The notes under the pieces: generated by a model | Told to the model about the DNA's origin: nothing | Database searches by the model: none | Seen by the model: the letters and a program-made list of their open reading frames with translations, nothing else | Shown here: positions 1 through 11,300 of the stretch, in pieces | Numbering within the stretch: the first letter of the stretch is position 1 | How the letters are laid out: each line of letters starts with the position of its first letter | From: Plotosus lineatus | Lineage: Eukaryota; Chordata; Actinopteri; Siluriformes; Plotosidae | DNA length: 64,000 nucleotides | Direction: 5' to 3' | Assembly (NCBI GenBank): GCA_024760905.1 | Contig: CM045746.1 | Coordinates: 14,747,966-14,811,965 of the forward strand | Made by a program: the position numbers and the translations under genes

Positions 1-780
1 TTTGCAGATGACATTGTGATCTGTAGTGAGAGCAGAGACCAAGTAGAGGAAAATCTAGAGAGGTGGAGGTATGCCCTGGAAAGGAGGGGATTGAAGGTTA
101 GTCTTAGTAAGACAGAATACATGTGTGTGAACGACAAGGACCCAAGAGGAACTTTGAGGTTACAGGGGGCAGAGATAAAGAAGGTGGAGGATTTTAAGTA
201 CTTAGGCTCAACAATCCAGAGCAATGGAGAGTGTGGAAAAGAGGTGAAGAAGCGCGTGCAGGCAGGTTGGAATGGATGGAGAAAAGTGTCCGTGTGATGT
301 GTGATAGGAGAGTATCGGCAAGAATGAAGGGAAAAGTGTACAAGACGGTGATGAGGCCAGCAATGTTGTATGGTTTAGAGACAGTGGCCCTGGGGAAAAG
401 ACAGGAGTCAGAGTTGGAGGTAGCAGAGATGAAAATGTTGAGGTTCTCTTTGGGAGTAACTTGAGGATGGATAGGATCAGAAATGAGTACATCAGAGGGA
501 CAGCACATGTTAGATGTTTTGGAGACAAAGTCAGAGAGGCTAGATTGAGATGGTTTGGACATGTACAGAGGAGGGATAGTGAGTATATTGGTCGTAGGAT
601 GCTGAGGTTGGAACTACCAGGCAAAAGGCCCAGAGGAAGACCAAAGAGAAGATTTATGGATGCAGTGAAGGCGGACATGAAGGTCGTTGGAGTAAGAGTA
701 GAAGATGCAGAGGATAGGGAGAGATGGAGGCAGATCATTTGCTGTGGCGACCCCTGAAGGGAACAGCCGAAAAGAAAAGA

Positions 781-783
<3 letters not shown>
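1..783 (+). mobile_element. RTE-clade LINE, 3' part of reverse transcriptase ORF, frameshifted
   Basis: The window opens inside the reverse transcriptase at the catalytic motif FADD (bases 1-12). The reading then passes [35 protein letters not shown] and [20 protein letters not shown] and ends at RWRQIICCGDP. Frame changes near 290 and 465 make it non-functional. The 3' end (CCCCTGAAGGGAACAGCCGAAA) runs directly into a long AT repeat. The C-terminal signature is that of RTE elements. It lies left of the visible FAM184 exons. Confidence 0.85.

Positions 784-831
<48 letters not shown>
783..831. repeat. (AT)n microsatellite at RTE 3' end
   Basis: Pure AT dinucleotide tract directly abutting the RTE 3' terminus. 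Confidence 0.95.
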
Positions 832-832
<1 letters not shown>

Positions 833-980
833 GAACTGGGAAGGAGGAGGGGCACATTTGTAAACAATGGATGCAGCATCATTATGTCAGCGTACTACGT
901 AGGTACGTCTAAACTCAAAATTTGACTTTTAAAAAAAAAACCAAAAAGAAAACGGATGAACGTAAGTCAGGGAGCGTCTG
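831..980 (-). mobile_element. Tigger-like MITE fragment (GACGCTCCCTGACTTACG family)
   Basis: Its end, read on the opposite strand, matches the left end of the element at 12971-13926. The internal segment GTACTACGTAGGTACGTC also recurs at 55430-55450. It is truncated at the AT repeat. Confidence 0.6.
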
Positions 981-999
981 TAAGTGTGTGTGTGTGTAT

Positions 1000-1008
<9 letters not shown>

Positions 1009-1060
<52 letters not shown>
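1009..1060. repeat. (TG)n/(AT)n microsatellite
   Basis: A TG-rich stretch changes into a long AT tract. Confidence 0.95.
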
Positions 1061-1063
<3 letters not shown>

Positions 1064-1084
1064 CACATACACTGTATATATTGT

Positions 1085-1269
1085 GTTGTAGTAGATTTTA
1101 TATAGCGCTTTATCCATACTGAATATTATGCTCAAAGCGCTCTTTGGTGTTTTTTGTGTTCTGGGCACCAGTTATTACGTTGTTCTATCCTTTGATGCTG
1201 AGCGCCAAGAAGGAAGCAACAACTACCAAATTTTATGACGTGGCCGGATTCAAACGCCGACCTTCCGGA

Positions 1270-1272
<3 letters not shown>
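1085..1272. repeat. Interspersed repeat fragment (AGCGCTTTATCCATAC)
   Basis: The stretch GCGCTTTATCCATACTG with ATTATGCTCAAAGCGCTC recurs at 30820-30865. The class is not recognised. Confidence 0.5.

Positions 1273-1329
<57 letters not shown>
1273..1329. repeat. (AT)n microsatellite
   Basis: Long AT tract on one side of a SINE. A second tract (1741-1791) lies on the other side. Confidence 0.95.
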
Positions 1330-1331
<2 letters not shown>

Positions 1332-1738
1332 TAGGCCCCCGTCAGTCCCGAAGGACTATGGCTGCGCTCTGGCTGGTACCCCATCTGGTGATACTCCCCA
1401 GTGTGCAGAGCCTGGGTAGGGAGTAATGAGGGACAGGCTGTTACCCAAGCAGCAAGTCTCCCCCTGTCTCGGCGCCACCGGAAGGATCCAATGGAAGTGC
1501 AAATGCTGGTACAACTGGGTACCAGTGCCGCTGCAGGAGAGAATCTACGGTCAATTTAGAATGGCCAATTAACCTACAGTGCACGTCTTTGGATTGCGGG
1601 AGGAAACCGGAGCACCCGGAGGAAACCCGCACAAGCACGGGGAGAACATGCAAACTCCACACAGAAACGCCCAGGCCGGGAATCGAACCCAGGCCTTCTT
1701 GCTGTGAGGCGGACGTGCTAACCACTACGCCACCGTGC

Positions 1739-1740
<2 letters not shown>
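1330..1740 (-). mobile_element. tRNA-derived SINE, family C, long form
   Basis: On the - strand the element begins with GGTGGCGTAGTGGTTAGCA (A-box-like) and GGTTCGATTCCC (B-box) and runs about 410 bp to GGGACTGACGGGGGCC. It is nearly identical to the copy at 22816-23227. It sits inside an AT tract. Confidence 0.85.

Positions 1741-1791
<51 letters not shown>
1741..1791. repeat. (AT)n microsatellite
   Basis: AT tract next to the tRNA-like head of the SINE at 1330-1740. Confidence 0.95.
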
Positions 1792-1794
<3 letters not shown>

Positions 1795-1818
1795 AATACA
1801 CACACAATATATGAATAG

Positions 1819-1900
1819 CCCTGTGATGACCTGGCAAGCTGTCCAGAGTGTAACCCGCCCTTGCCCAGAGTTGGCTGAGGGGTTCAAAAATGGATGAATG
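1819..1900 (+). repeat. SINE 3'-tail fragment (L2-like tail)
   Basis: Contains GAGCTGTCC-like and GGATGAATGAAT sequence, resembling the common tail seen at 14045-14155 with an internal deletion. Confidence 0.5.
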
Positions 1901-1936
1901 AATATATAATACTGTACTTTATCTCGTCCTTTACAT

Positions 1937-2235
1937 CAGGGGTCCCCAACCCCCGGTCCGCGGATCGGTACCAGTCCGCAAACAAAATCTTTCATGGTGC
2001 AAATTATAGTTCTTCTTTTATTAGAGCTTCCGGGTCTTATTTTGAAACAGGACTGTTTTTGACATTGCCACAGAAGCACTGAAGCCCTTCTTCCATTTCC
2101 AACCACATATCTTTGTGGGGCGGGGTTTTCTGCAGTGACAGCCACCAAAACGACTGCAGAGTAGACTCTAACCGGTCCACGGAAACATTTTCATACATAA
2201 AACGTCCCTGGTGCAAAAAAGGTTGGAGACCACTG
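1937..2235. mobile_element. Non-autonomous hAT element with 8-bp target duplication
   Basis: The ends are CAGGGGTCCCCAACC and GGTTGGAGACCACTG. The flanks are CTTTACAT (1929-1936) and CTTTAGAT (2236-2243), an 8-bp duplication with one mismatch, as expected for hAT. Confidence 0.8.
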
Positions 2236-2478
2236 CTTTAGATTACTAGGGACAAGGCTTCTATGGCAACGGGTTGCTGTTGTCCACTTAAACACCAGAT
2301 TGACTTATCTGTTCAGTTTTAGGACATAAATATGTTAAAAATAAATATAACTACAATAATGTTCAATAAAAAATTAACAGAGAAAGATGGAAAAAATTGA
2401 AAAACCTGAATTTCGCAATAATAAATCATGTAATTATGTATATTATTTATTTACGTTACACCCACAGCTAAAGCATAT

Positions 2479-2764
2479 GCATTCATTTTCTGAACCGCTT
2501 AATCCTAATTAGGGTCACGGGGAGGCTGGCGCCCATCTCAGCTGACTCTAGGCGAGAGCAGAGAGTACACCCTGGACAGCTCGCCAACCATTGCAGGGCA
2601 GAAACACCGCTGACGGCTTTGCAGCTACTCTTGACAAGAGTCAGCAATGGTTCTTTTACACCTCACACTGGGAGGGACAGTGACAACCTGTTGAGAGTTT
2701 GGCTTGAACCTCCAAGCTTGGGATCAGTGATCCAGCACCTTCTCTACCAGGCCACCACTGCCCT
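2479..2764 (-). mobile_element. tRNA-derived SINE, family A head with L2-like tail
   Basis: On the - strand it has a tRNA-like head and ends in the tail GGATTAAGCGGTTCAGAAAA. It is flanked by GCTAAAGCATAT (2467-2478) and GCTAAAGCGTAT (2765-2776), a 12-bp target duplication with one mismatch. Confidence 0.8.
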
Positions 2765-3145
2765 GCTAAAGCGTATTCCATCTGGATCTGCACCATATTT
2801 AGGAAAACAAAGAAAATCTATAAATCAGTGAAGAGGAGCTGCCTTGGTGGTCCTAAAACATCATGTTTTCTGTGTTACTATGTGGGCTCTAAAATTATAC
2901 ATACAGTGCATACGTATGCACTAATTATGAAGGAACTGAAATGTTTCCACATTATGAGCTGAAATTTTCATTTACCATTCACACCTAAAGCTTCTCAAGA
3001 CTTTTTTGTTCATCTAAGAAAGTAACGTTTTGAGATGACACAGTTTGCAAAAAAATTAGAAAGTTTTTGTTCAAGTTTCCATGAAAAGCTGCTCCTTAAT
3101 TTGAAAGATGTCCAGATTTTAAAATATAATACTTTGTCTGTTTAG

Positions 3146-3263
3146 GCTCCAGTTTGAGAAGAATTTTTCTGATCATGTAGCAGACCTAAAGAAACAAAGA
3201 GAAAAGGAAATCAGAGACATTAATGTGCATTGGCAACACAGGGTAGAGGAACTACAGACACAG
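3146..3263 (+). CDS. fam184: FAM184 exon (first in window)
   Basis: Acceptor TTTAG and donor CAG/GTAATA frame 118 bp. One base completes a split codon, then 39 codons of charged coiled coil begin LQFEKNFSDHVADLKKQ. The exon ends in phase 0. Confidence 0.8.
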
Positions 3264-5298
3264 GTAATATACTCGCGAACCCCCCCAACCCCCCCCCACA
3301 CACACACAGTTGCTTGTCTTCTGTAAATGTCTAATTTTGTGCTTACAGCTGGAGGAGAAAAAACAGCTATTCCAGAAGATCAAGAAAGAAGGGGATAAGG
3401 AGGACTGCCATGGTAATGAAGAAATTGAAAAAATGAAGCTGGAGATTCAAAAAACTATCGAAATGAACAGCTCGCTCACTGCCCAGCTTTATGCCACTAT
3501 TCAGGAAAAAGAGAAGTTAATAAATAAAAAGCAGCTACAGGTAAATTTAAAAGGCCAGTTAAAAGCAAATTGTGCATTTTTATTCATTTGTTCACACATT
3601 TGTTTACTGAATCATTTATTCTTTTTTTGCAAAGCTCGTACCAGGAGGGGGCAGTGGTGGTCTAGTGGTATAGGGCGCTGGATCGCTGATCCAAAGGTTG
3701 GGGGTTCGAGTCCCACTCTCCACAAGGTTGTCACTGTCCCCCCCAGTGCGGCTAACTGGGTTATCAAAGGCGGGCCATGTCTCTCACTGTCTATGGTGAG
3801 AGGTTCATGTAAAAGAACCATTGCTGACTTTCGTAAAGAGTAGCTGCAAAGTTGTCAGCGTGTTTCTGTCCCTTGCTAAAAGGGTTGTGACAGGAAGGGC
3901 ATCCGACGTAAAAAAAACCTCTGCCAAATCAAAATGTGCGAATCAGATGATTCGCTGTGGCGACTCCCGAGTGAAAGGGAAAAAGCCGAAAGGAAGACAG
4001 ACCACTCAATCGTACCAGGGTCACAGATCAGCCTATGACACAATATAATGTCTGCCTCACAGTGAAAAGACCCTAGACTTTTTTCTTTCTTTCTATCTTT
4101 TTTTGTGAATATGGGCTCAAAGACAGTCATGGATTAGCTATACAGTCATCCCTTGAATATCGTGGATAATGTAGACCAGACCTGGCCGCGATATTTGAAA
4201 AACCACGAAGTAGGAACACCCCTCTCATTTCTACCATGTTGTCTCATTTCTATATGTTTTCGCGTCTATACAATATCAAGAAGTGTATATTCGTTCACAA
4301 ACACTATAAGATCACAAAATCACAAAAACTCCCGCGGGAATGTGCGAGGCAGCGGCGTCACGCGTCTAAGCCAATCAGCTTGCGAGATTGATTTGAATGG
4401 GCGGGAGGCAACAGCATCACGTGTCTAAGCCAATCAACTTGCGATATTGAGTTGAGTGGGCGGTCCCTGCCTAAACTGGGGAGGAGGGGCACTTCAGTCT
4501 GTCGTTTGGAAACAATGAACGCAGCCTGCCTTGAGTCCTTGCCTTTCCGCTTGCTTACATGCGAGTTTCAGCGCGAATTTTGAATTTTTTATGATTTTTT
4601 TAAAATATCGCGATGTACCAAGACCACGATGCTCAAATCGCGAAGTGGCAAAAGATGACTAAGTGGCAGGGGAGCTCCCTCCCATCAGAGCTTGGCCAGT
4701 TATTTTCCATGGACTCCTAGTCGCAGGTGACTGCAACATCATCCTGGAGTTGAACTTGCCATCTCTGTTGATAGTCAAGGACCTTGTTGATGCACCACTT
4801 GGGATCTCACTGTTGCTTTTTGTAGGGTAGCTCTATAAAATGAAATCTTGATTGAACTTCATTTGAAACCAGCATTACAGAATTCTGCCGTTCTATGTTT
4901 TCTTTGTGTTATAGGTTGTACAGGAGGAGGATGAGAACGAGGAAAACATGAAGGAAGATGAGTTTCCAAATAGGAATCGAGATGAGTATGGACAGCATCA
5001 GCAAGACCAAGATTTGTTACGGGTGGAGAGACTCAACCACCAGCATGCCCTGCAGGCTCTAGAGAAACAGGCCAGTGAAGAGCTGCAGGCAGAAAGACAA
5101 CACCTTCACACCCAGTACAAACTACAGTTGGGTAGGTATGACTGTATACATATTGTCATTAACTATGGTAGTTTAAAAGTCAATTTGTTATTAGAACTCC
5201 TGAAATCCCAGCATCTGGGAAAAAAGTTTATGATGGAACAAGGTAGTGCCTGGTTTATTGGTTCCAGGATAAGATTAGGGACAGGTGTGGCATTGATT

Positions 5299-5331
<33 letters not shown>

Positions 5332-8300
5332 TGTGTGTGTCTGTGTGTGTCTGTGTGTAGAAAAACAGAAAGCAGAATTAACACAACAGCATACCGAATG
5401 GGTAAGGCAAGTCACACAGAGGCATATGCAGCAGATAGAAGACTTGCAGAATGAACTCCAAACACACACGGAGATGATGGCTTTACAACAGGTAAAATCT
5501 ACTGGCGTGCATTACTAACCATGAGGAGAAATCCAGTTATGTTCAAAATCATAGCAGTGTGTTTAAAAAAAGTAAATGAAGCTCAAAATCCTTATAATGG
5601 CTTTTATTTCTATATACACAAATGTATTGGGAACACCACATATTCTATTCCAAATCAAAACATGAAGAAAAATATATAAGATTTGTGTTAATCCTTGAAG
5701 GAAATTGAAGAAAAGTGAATATTAGACTGTTAAAAAATAGCAGTGTCTGCTTTTTTCTGTACAATCTCAAACATTCACTGTATAAACTGAAAAATGTTCT
5801 CAAATTTTGCTTTCCTTTGAATTATTTATTCATTCATTTTCGGAACCGTGTAATCCTAATTGGAGTAGCAGGGATGCTGGTGCCCATTTCAGCCAACTTC
5901 AGGCAAGGACAGGGTGCACTCTAGACCAGGGGTGGGCAATCTTATCCGCAAAGGGCTGGTGTGGGTGCAGGTTTTCACTTCAACCAAACAATAGCCACAC
6001 GTTCCACCTGTTTCCACCAATCACTGATCATCAGAAGAAAAGAAAAAAAACCCTAGATTGGACATTACTGTTTCAATTATGAAATGGAGCCATCTTGGTG
6101 AGATAACCTTGCTTTAAGTCTTAAACAATAATGTGATCTCACCAAGATGGCTCCACTTCAGAATTGAAACAGTAATGTCCAATCTAGGTTTTTTTTTTCC
6201 TTTTCTTTTGATGATCAGTGATTGGTGGAAACAGGTGGAAGGTGTGGCTATTTTTTGGTTGAAGTGAAAACCTGCATCCACACCAGCCCTTTGCGGATAA
6301 GATTGTCCACCCCTGCTCTAGACTGCTCGCCTGGCCATCGCAGGGCTTCCATTGACTCACTGAACTAATATTTAGTTGTATATCCACTGTTTCTGTGAAC
6401 TGCTGCACATGTTGTGTGGAGTTAACCAGCTTCTGGCACCTGTGAGCAGGTTTTCCAGCCCACGTTGGTTGGACTACATTCCACAGTTCTTCTGTATTTC
6501 TTGGATTTGCCTCAGAAACTGCATTGTTGATGTCATCCCACAAGTTGGTTATTGGATTAAGGTCCGAGGATCGGGATGCCGCTCCATAACGTCAATCTTG
6601 TTGGTCTGGAACCAAGCTGTTGCCCATATTCTGGTGTTTTTGGGGTCGTTGTCCTGTTGAAACACCCATTTCAAGGGCATTTTCTCTTCAACATAAGGCA
6701 GCACGACCTTTTCAAGTGGTCTGATGTATTCAAACTGATCCATGATTTGGTTTCCATTTTAAAGCATTTGTGATGATTTTAGCTGCACTTCTTTATGTTT
6801 TCCTCTCGAATCAACTTTCTAATCAAAGTGCGCTGTTCTTCTGAACAAAGTCTGGAACAACCCATTTTCCTCAGAATTTCGGAGAGAAATGTTCTATAAT
6901 CAGCATGTACAACATTTACTGCCTTCCTTCCTTATATAAGGACAATAATTGGCACATGTTTGTCAAAGAATGAATGACGTCACTGCTATTATTTTGAACA
7001 CACCCCTTTCAATTAGTAATTCAATTACTGTACTCAGAATCAGCAGCAGGCAGGTCATGACTGTTGGTTCTGTTGGATTCTATTACTCTACTACACCTGC
7101 CAGTAAACTATTTGCCATGTAGAAATATAATTTGTGCCAAAAACACTGATTGATGAGGTTAGTGATGTCGGACGCTATTATTTTGAACACAACTGGACAT
7201 GTCCTACTTTTTATTTGGACACTCAACATACAATTATAGAAGTACTGTATTCACAAACATGGTACTGATTTAAAAGAACCATGTGTTTCTTTTTCCAAGG
7301 ACTTGAAGAAGCAGAACCGACTACAATCACTTGAACGGCAGCTGGATGAGAGAAGCAGTGAGGTACAAGACCTCAAACGAGAGAATGATGAGCTGAAGGC
7401 ACGAATGCATGAAATCAACACAGAGAGAGAAACCAGCACGAGCCAAAAACAAAGGTGCAGCAAAAGGTCAGCTTGACAATTTAAAACTCCAACTGGTAAT
7501 GTTTTACAATAAAACTAGAGTAAGTGGCAATGATTTACTCTACGTAAGTTTCTGGTGTTGCTAAGTTGATGTTTCAGCCCAGTTAGACATTTGGTCCTGA
7601 AGAAAGAGATATTTGTACAGTCGGCCCCCAACTTATGAAGACCCCTGTGTACGAAATCCCCGGGTTACGAAAACCATTTTCCCGAGTTTCCATCCTCGAG
7701 ATACGAAACATCCCCCTCTTACGAAAAGAAATTCAAAATTCAAACATGACGCGCGAGTTGCTCTCTCATTGGCTGTCTCTGAACATCCCGCCCCGCTGGG
7801 TTCCCAGATAGAGACAGAAGGAAGCTTCACTCTTTAGTTTTTAGTTTAGTTTTTTAAGTTGTTTCAATTCAGTAAATGTTTAATAAATGTGGGTGCATTT
7901 GAGCTCATCTGGAATTTCGATCCCTCAACGAATCAAATTAAAGTTGAGTTTGTCAAGCAGGGAGTGCGCTTTGAATTCACGTCTTGTGGGCGTGGTCCGC
8001 AGCGCGCACGAGAGATAGAGAGAGAAGGAATAACGCTTTAGTTTTTAAATTTGTTTAATTCAGTAAATGTTTAATAAATGTAGGTGCATTTGAGCTTATC
8101 TGGAATTCCGATCTCTCAAGGAATGAAATTAAAGTTTAGTTTGTCAAGCAGGGAATGTGCTTTGAATTCATGTCTTGTGGGCGTGGCCCGCAGCGCACGA
8201 GAGTGAGAGAGAAAAAGAGAGGTGTGTGTGTGTGTGTGTGTTAATAAAAAATGTTTAATAATGGTTTAATTAATAAATATGTTAATAAAATGGTTTAATA

Positions 8301-11300
8301 TGTTAATAAAATGTTTAAATGGTTTAATAAATAATTTTATTTTACTTTTAACACTTATTTCATACAAAATTGGTGTACTTTTATCATTTTTAAAGGGTTT
8401 ATGGGGTTTATCCAGTCCAAAGACTGGAGCCTTGGAACAAATTAGGCGTTTAACATGTAAGATGCGAGCCCTTACTTACGAAATCCCCGCTATACGAAAA
8501 GGGCTCTGCTCTGATTTCAATGTAATCTTTCACGTCAGACCACCATCATATTAGTTACCCACAGGATGCACTGATCCAAACGAGATACCTACACACACTT
8601 TCCAAGGTCTCATAGATGCTACGCATTACGCATGTGTTGTGCCCCATGTAACACCACCCACCCACCTGAGGATCGGCCTCCCATGCATATATGGGTAAGG
8701 CACATCTTTTGGTTTGGCATTCTAGAGAAACACTTTATTTGTTCGTTCATTCATTTACCAAACCTCTTAATTCTATACTAGGGTAGCAGAAAGGTTCAAG
8801 ACCTCTGGCTTGAATGCAGGGTACAACCTGAACAGCTTGCCATTCCAACATACACAACAATGCACATAATAGTACTAATCTCAAGTACACTTCTGATAAT
8901 TTTCCTTTGGAAAAGGCCATAATAAAAGAACAGCTAACGTACTTATGCATGCAAAGTAATATTAGTAATGTGATCCAATTTCTTAGTAATAGATTATCAT
9001 AACTGCCAACTAGTACGTAAATAACATACTTGGTACGTTTTCTTGGGTCTGAATACACAAATCCGTTTTTTGGGTCGGCTAATACGTATTCAAATAATAA
9101 TGCCGGCTATTTATGAAAAATAAACCTGGATCGGTGATCCAAAAAAGTTGGGGGTTCGAGTCCCACTCTCCACAAGGTTGTCACTGTCCCCCCAGTGCAG
9201 CTAACTGGGTTATCAAAGGCTGGCCATGTCTCTCACTGTCTATGGTGAGGTTCATGTAAAAGAACCATTGCTGACTTTCATAAAGAGTAGCTGCAAAGTC
9301 GTCAGCGTGTTTCTGTCCCTTGCTAAAAAGGGTTGTGACAGGAAGGGCATCCGACGTAAAAACCTCTGCCAAATCAAACGTGCGAATCAGATGATTCGCT
9401 GTGGTGACTCCCGAGTAAAAGGGAAAAAGCTGAAAGGAAGACAGACAAACCATAAACTTTTGCTACGAAGAATGCGAATAAGAAAATGTATGAGCCGATC
9501 AGAGAACCGTCCCTTGCCAAATTTAGCGACTGCACATGTGTTTTTGACACTGTTTATGCCAGAAGTTGGGCCATGGACTAGCACGCATCTGTGAAGCAGT
9601 CGTGAGTGGATCTGCAGTGATGGAGAAGTTTCTTTCTTTGTCTGGTTCTTCAAAATCTAAAGCTCGTGAACAGACTTTCTCATCCAAGTATTCAGAAAAG
9701 TTTCAGCAAAACATGCCTTTGGCAAACCTTGCCGGTGTCATTTTTTTATTTCTCATGGAGGCCGTTCGGATATCGTGTAGCACTGTAAAAGCAAGGTGCA
9801 TGAAAGGGCTTTACAATCTGAATTGGAGGTAGGACGTGCTCGAACTTTGTTGATTATATTATCAGCAAATTTCCACTGACAAGTGATATTCTCCTCCATG
9901 CTCAAGTAGCAGATGTAAACAAGAGAGACAGCTGTACCTTCAATTCCCTCAGATTCTTTTTCACAAAGTTTTCAGTATTGATCAAAACTACAAGTGAAGA
10001 CACAGATGAAGCTATCAACAACCTTAAGATCGAGTTTAATGATTATTGCTCAACCAGTTTCAAAGAGGAACAAATAAAAAAGCCTGCAGATGCGTTCTGG
10101 CTCTCACTTTACAACACTGTCAAAGGAGATGGGAAGCCCAGATTTCAAAAGTTGAGCCACTGCATGTTCAGCATTTTATCAATTCCACACAGCAATGCTG
10201 AATGTGAAAGAATTTTCAGTCAGGTGAGGAAGAATAAGACAGACTTCAGGGGCTCACTGTCAGATGACATTATGAACAGACATTCACTGCCTCCTTCTTG
10301 AAGAGAGCAAAGGCTGCTACAATGGAAGCAGTCAAAAAGGATCAGTTGGAAGAATGATAATAGCTTGGTTTTGACATCCCCTTATCTGTCTGTATACTTC
10401 TCAATGGGGGGGGGGGTGTCTACACTATGGCGTTAGGATTGCTTTGTGGTGAGTAAAAATGCTTCGTACTTGGAACCTACCCTTTACTGTTTGTTGCATT
10501 TTATGAAAATCACATTGAAGAATGTTAATTTTAAAAGGGGGGGGGGGTCGTATCAATTCAGTGCATTTTGACAGGCCGCTAGAGCAGAGTGGGGTTTTTT
10601 TTCCGTTTGGTAAAGTTGGCAGCTTTGGGTTATTATAAAGTATCCAACCAGAGGGTTAACACTCAGAGTCATGTTTATTTCAACATAAAAAAGGCATACA
10701 GAACAACTCCAGTCCCCCACCTGGGCCAGTCAAGTTGCTCCAGCTTACACGCCTCAAGAACAGTTTATTTTCCAAAACAAATAACCATATTAAACTCCAG
10801 TATGCACAGTTTTTCTCAAATTATCCAAAATAGATTGACTAGAACACCCATCCACCTGATAGTGAAACCTTTTTTTTTTTTTTTTGACCGTGTTATATGC
10901 TTCAGTTAAGACATGTGCGCTGCCGCACAGTGGGTGCATTATAATTCTTGCACCTCAAAAACCCAAAAGTGGTTGCTACACTGCGAACAAAAAAACAAAC
11001 CTCCTGGAGTACTATCAAATTCAGTCCCTGATTGACCTGGTTCATTGGGCTCGGAACCTGGTGTGGGCCCAAGCATGGATTCTGTCTTGGACTCTGGCGT
11101 GGACCATAGGGTGGTGTATGTCATGAACTCAAGTTTGGGCTCTGATATGCTCGCTGGTATGTTTTTGGCATAAACCTTGGCATGGTCTTTTGAGCAGACT
11201 CAAGAACAAATTCTGGGTTGAGTTTTGGGAAGGGTCGCCTGCTCAGTGTGCTCATAAGTGAACGTTACTCCTCATTCTCTTTGGAATGCCCAGAAGTAGA

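Larger units (their letters stand above)
5533..7195 (-). mobile_element. Tc1-like DNA transposon, decayed, with nested insertions
   Basis: Inverted ends TCCAGTTATGTTCAAAATCA (from 5533) and the complement ATTTTGAACACAACTGGA (to 7195). On the - strand there is a transposase remnant with VFQQDNDPKNTR, the DDE-type signature of Tc1 elements, followed by TEELWNVVQPTW. A SINE is inserted in it, and an hAT MITE in that SINE. It fills most of the FAM184 intron between 5491 and 7300. Confidence 0.85.

Noticed and set aside
3646..3730. tRNA genes at SINE heads (also 58350, 59205, 60227)
   Set aside because: They have A- and B-box-like motifs but lack a tRNA fold as standalone genes and continue into SINE bodies with target duplications.
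3310..3843. 177-residue frame starting before the FAM184 exon
   Set aside because: It reads through the exon at 3349-3540 and then into intron and SINE sequence. Only the exon part is coding.
5163..5469. Minus-strand frames rich in Thr-His
   Set aside because: They are the complement of the (TG)n tract and the FAM184 exons.
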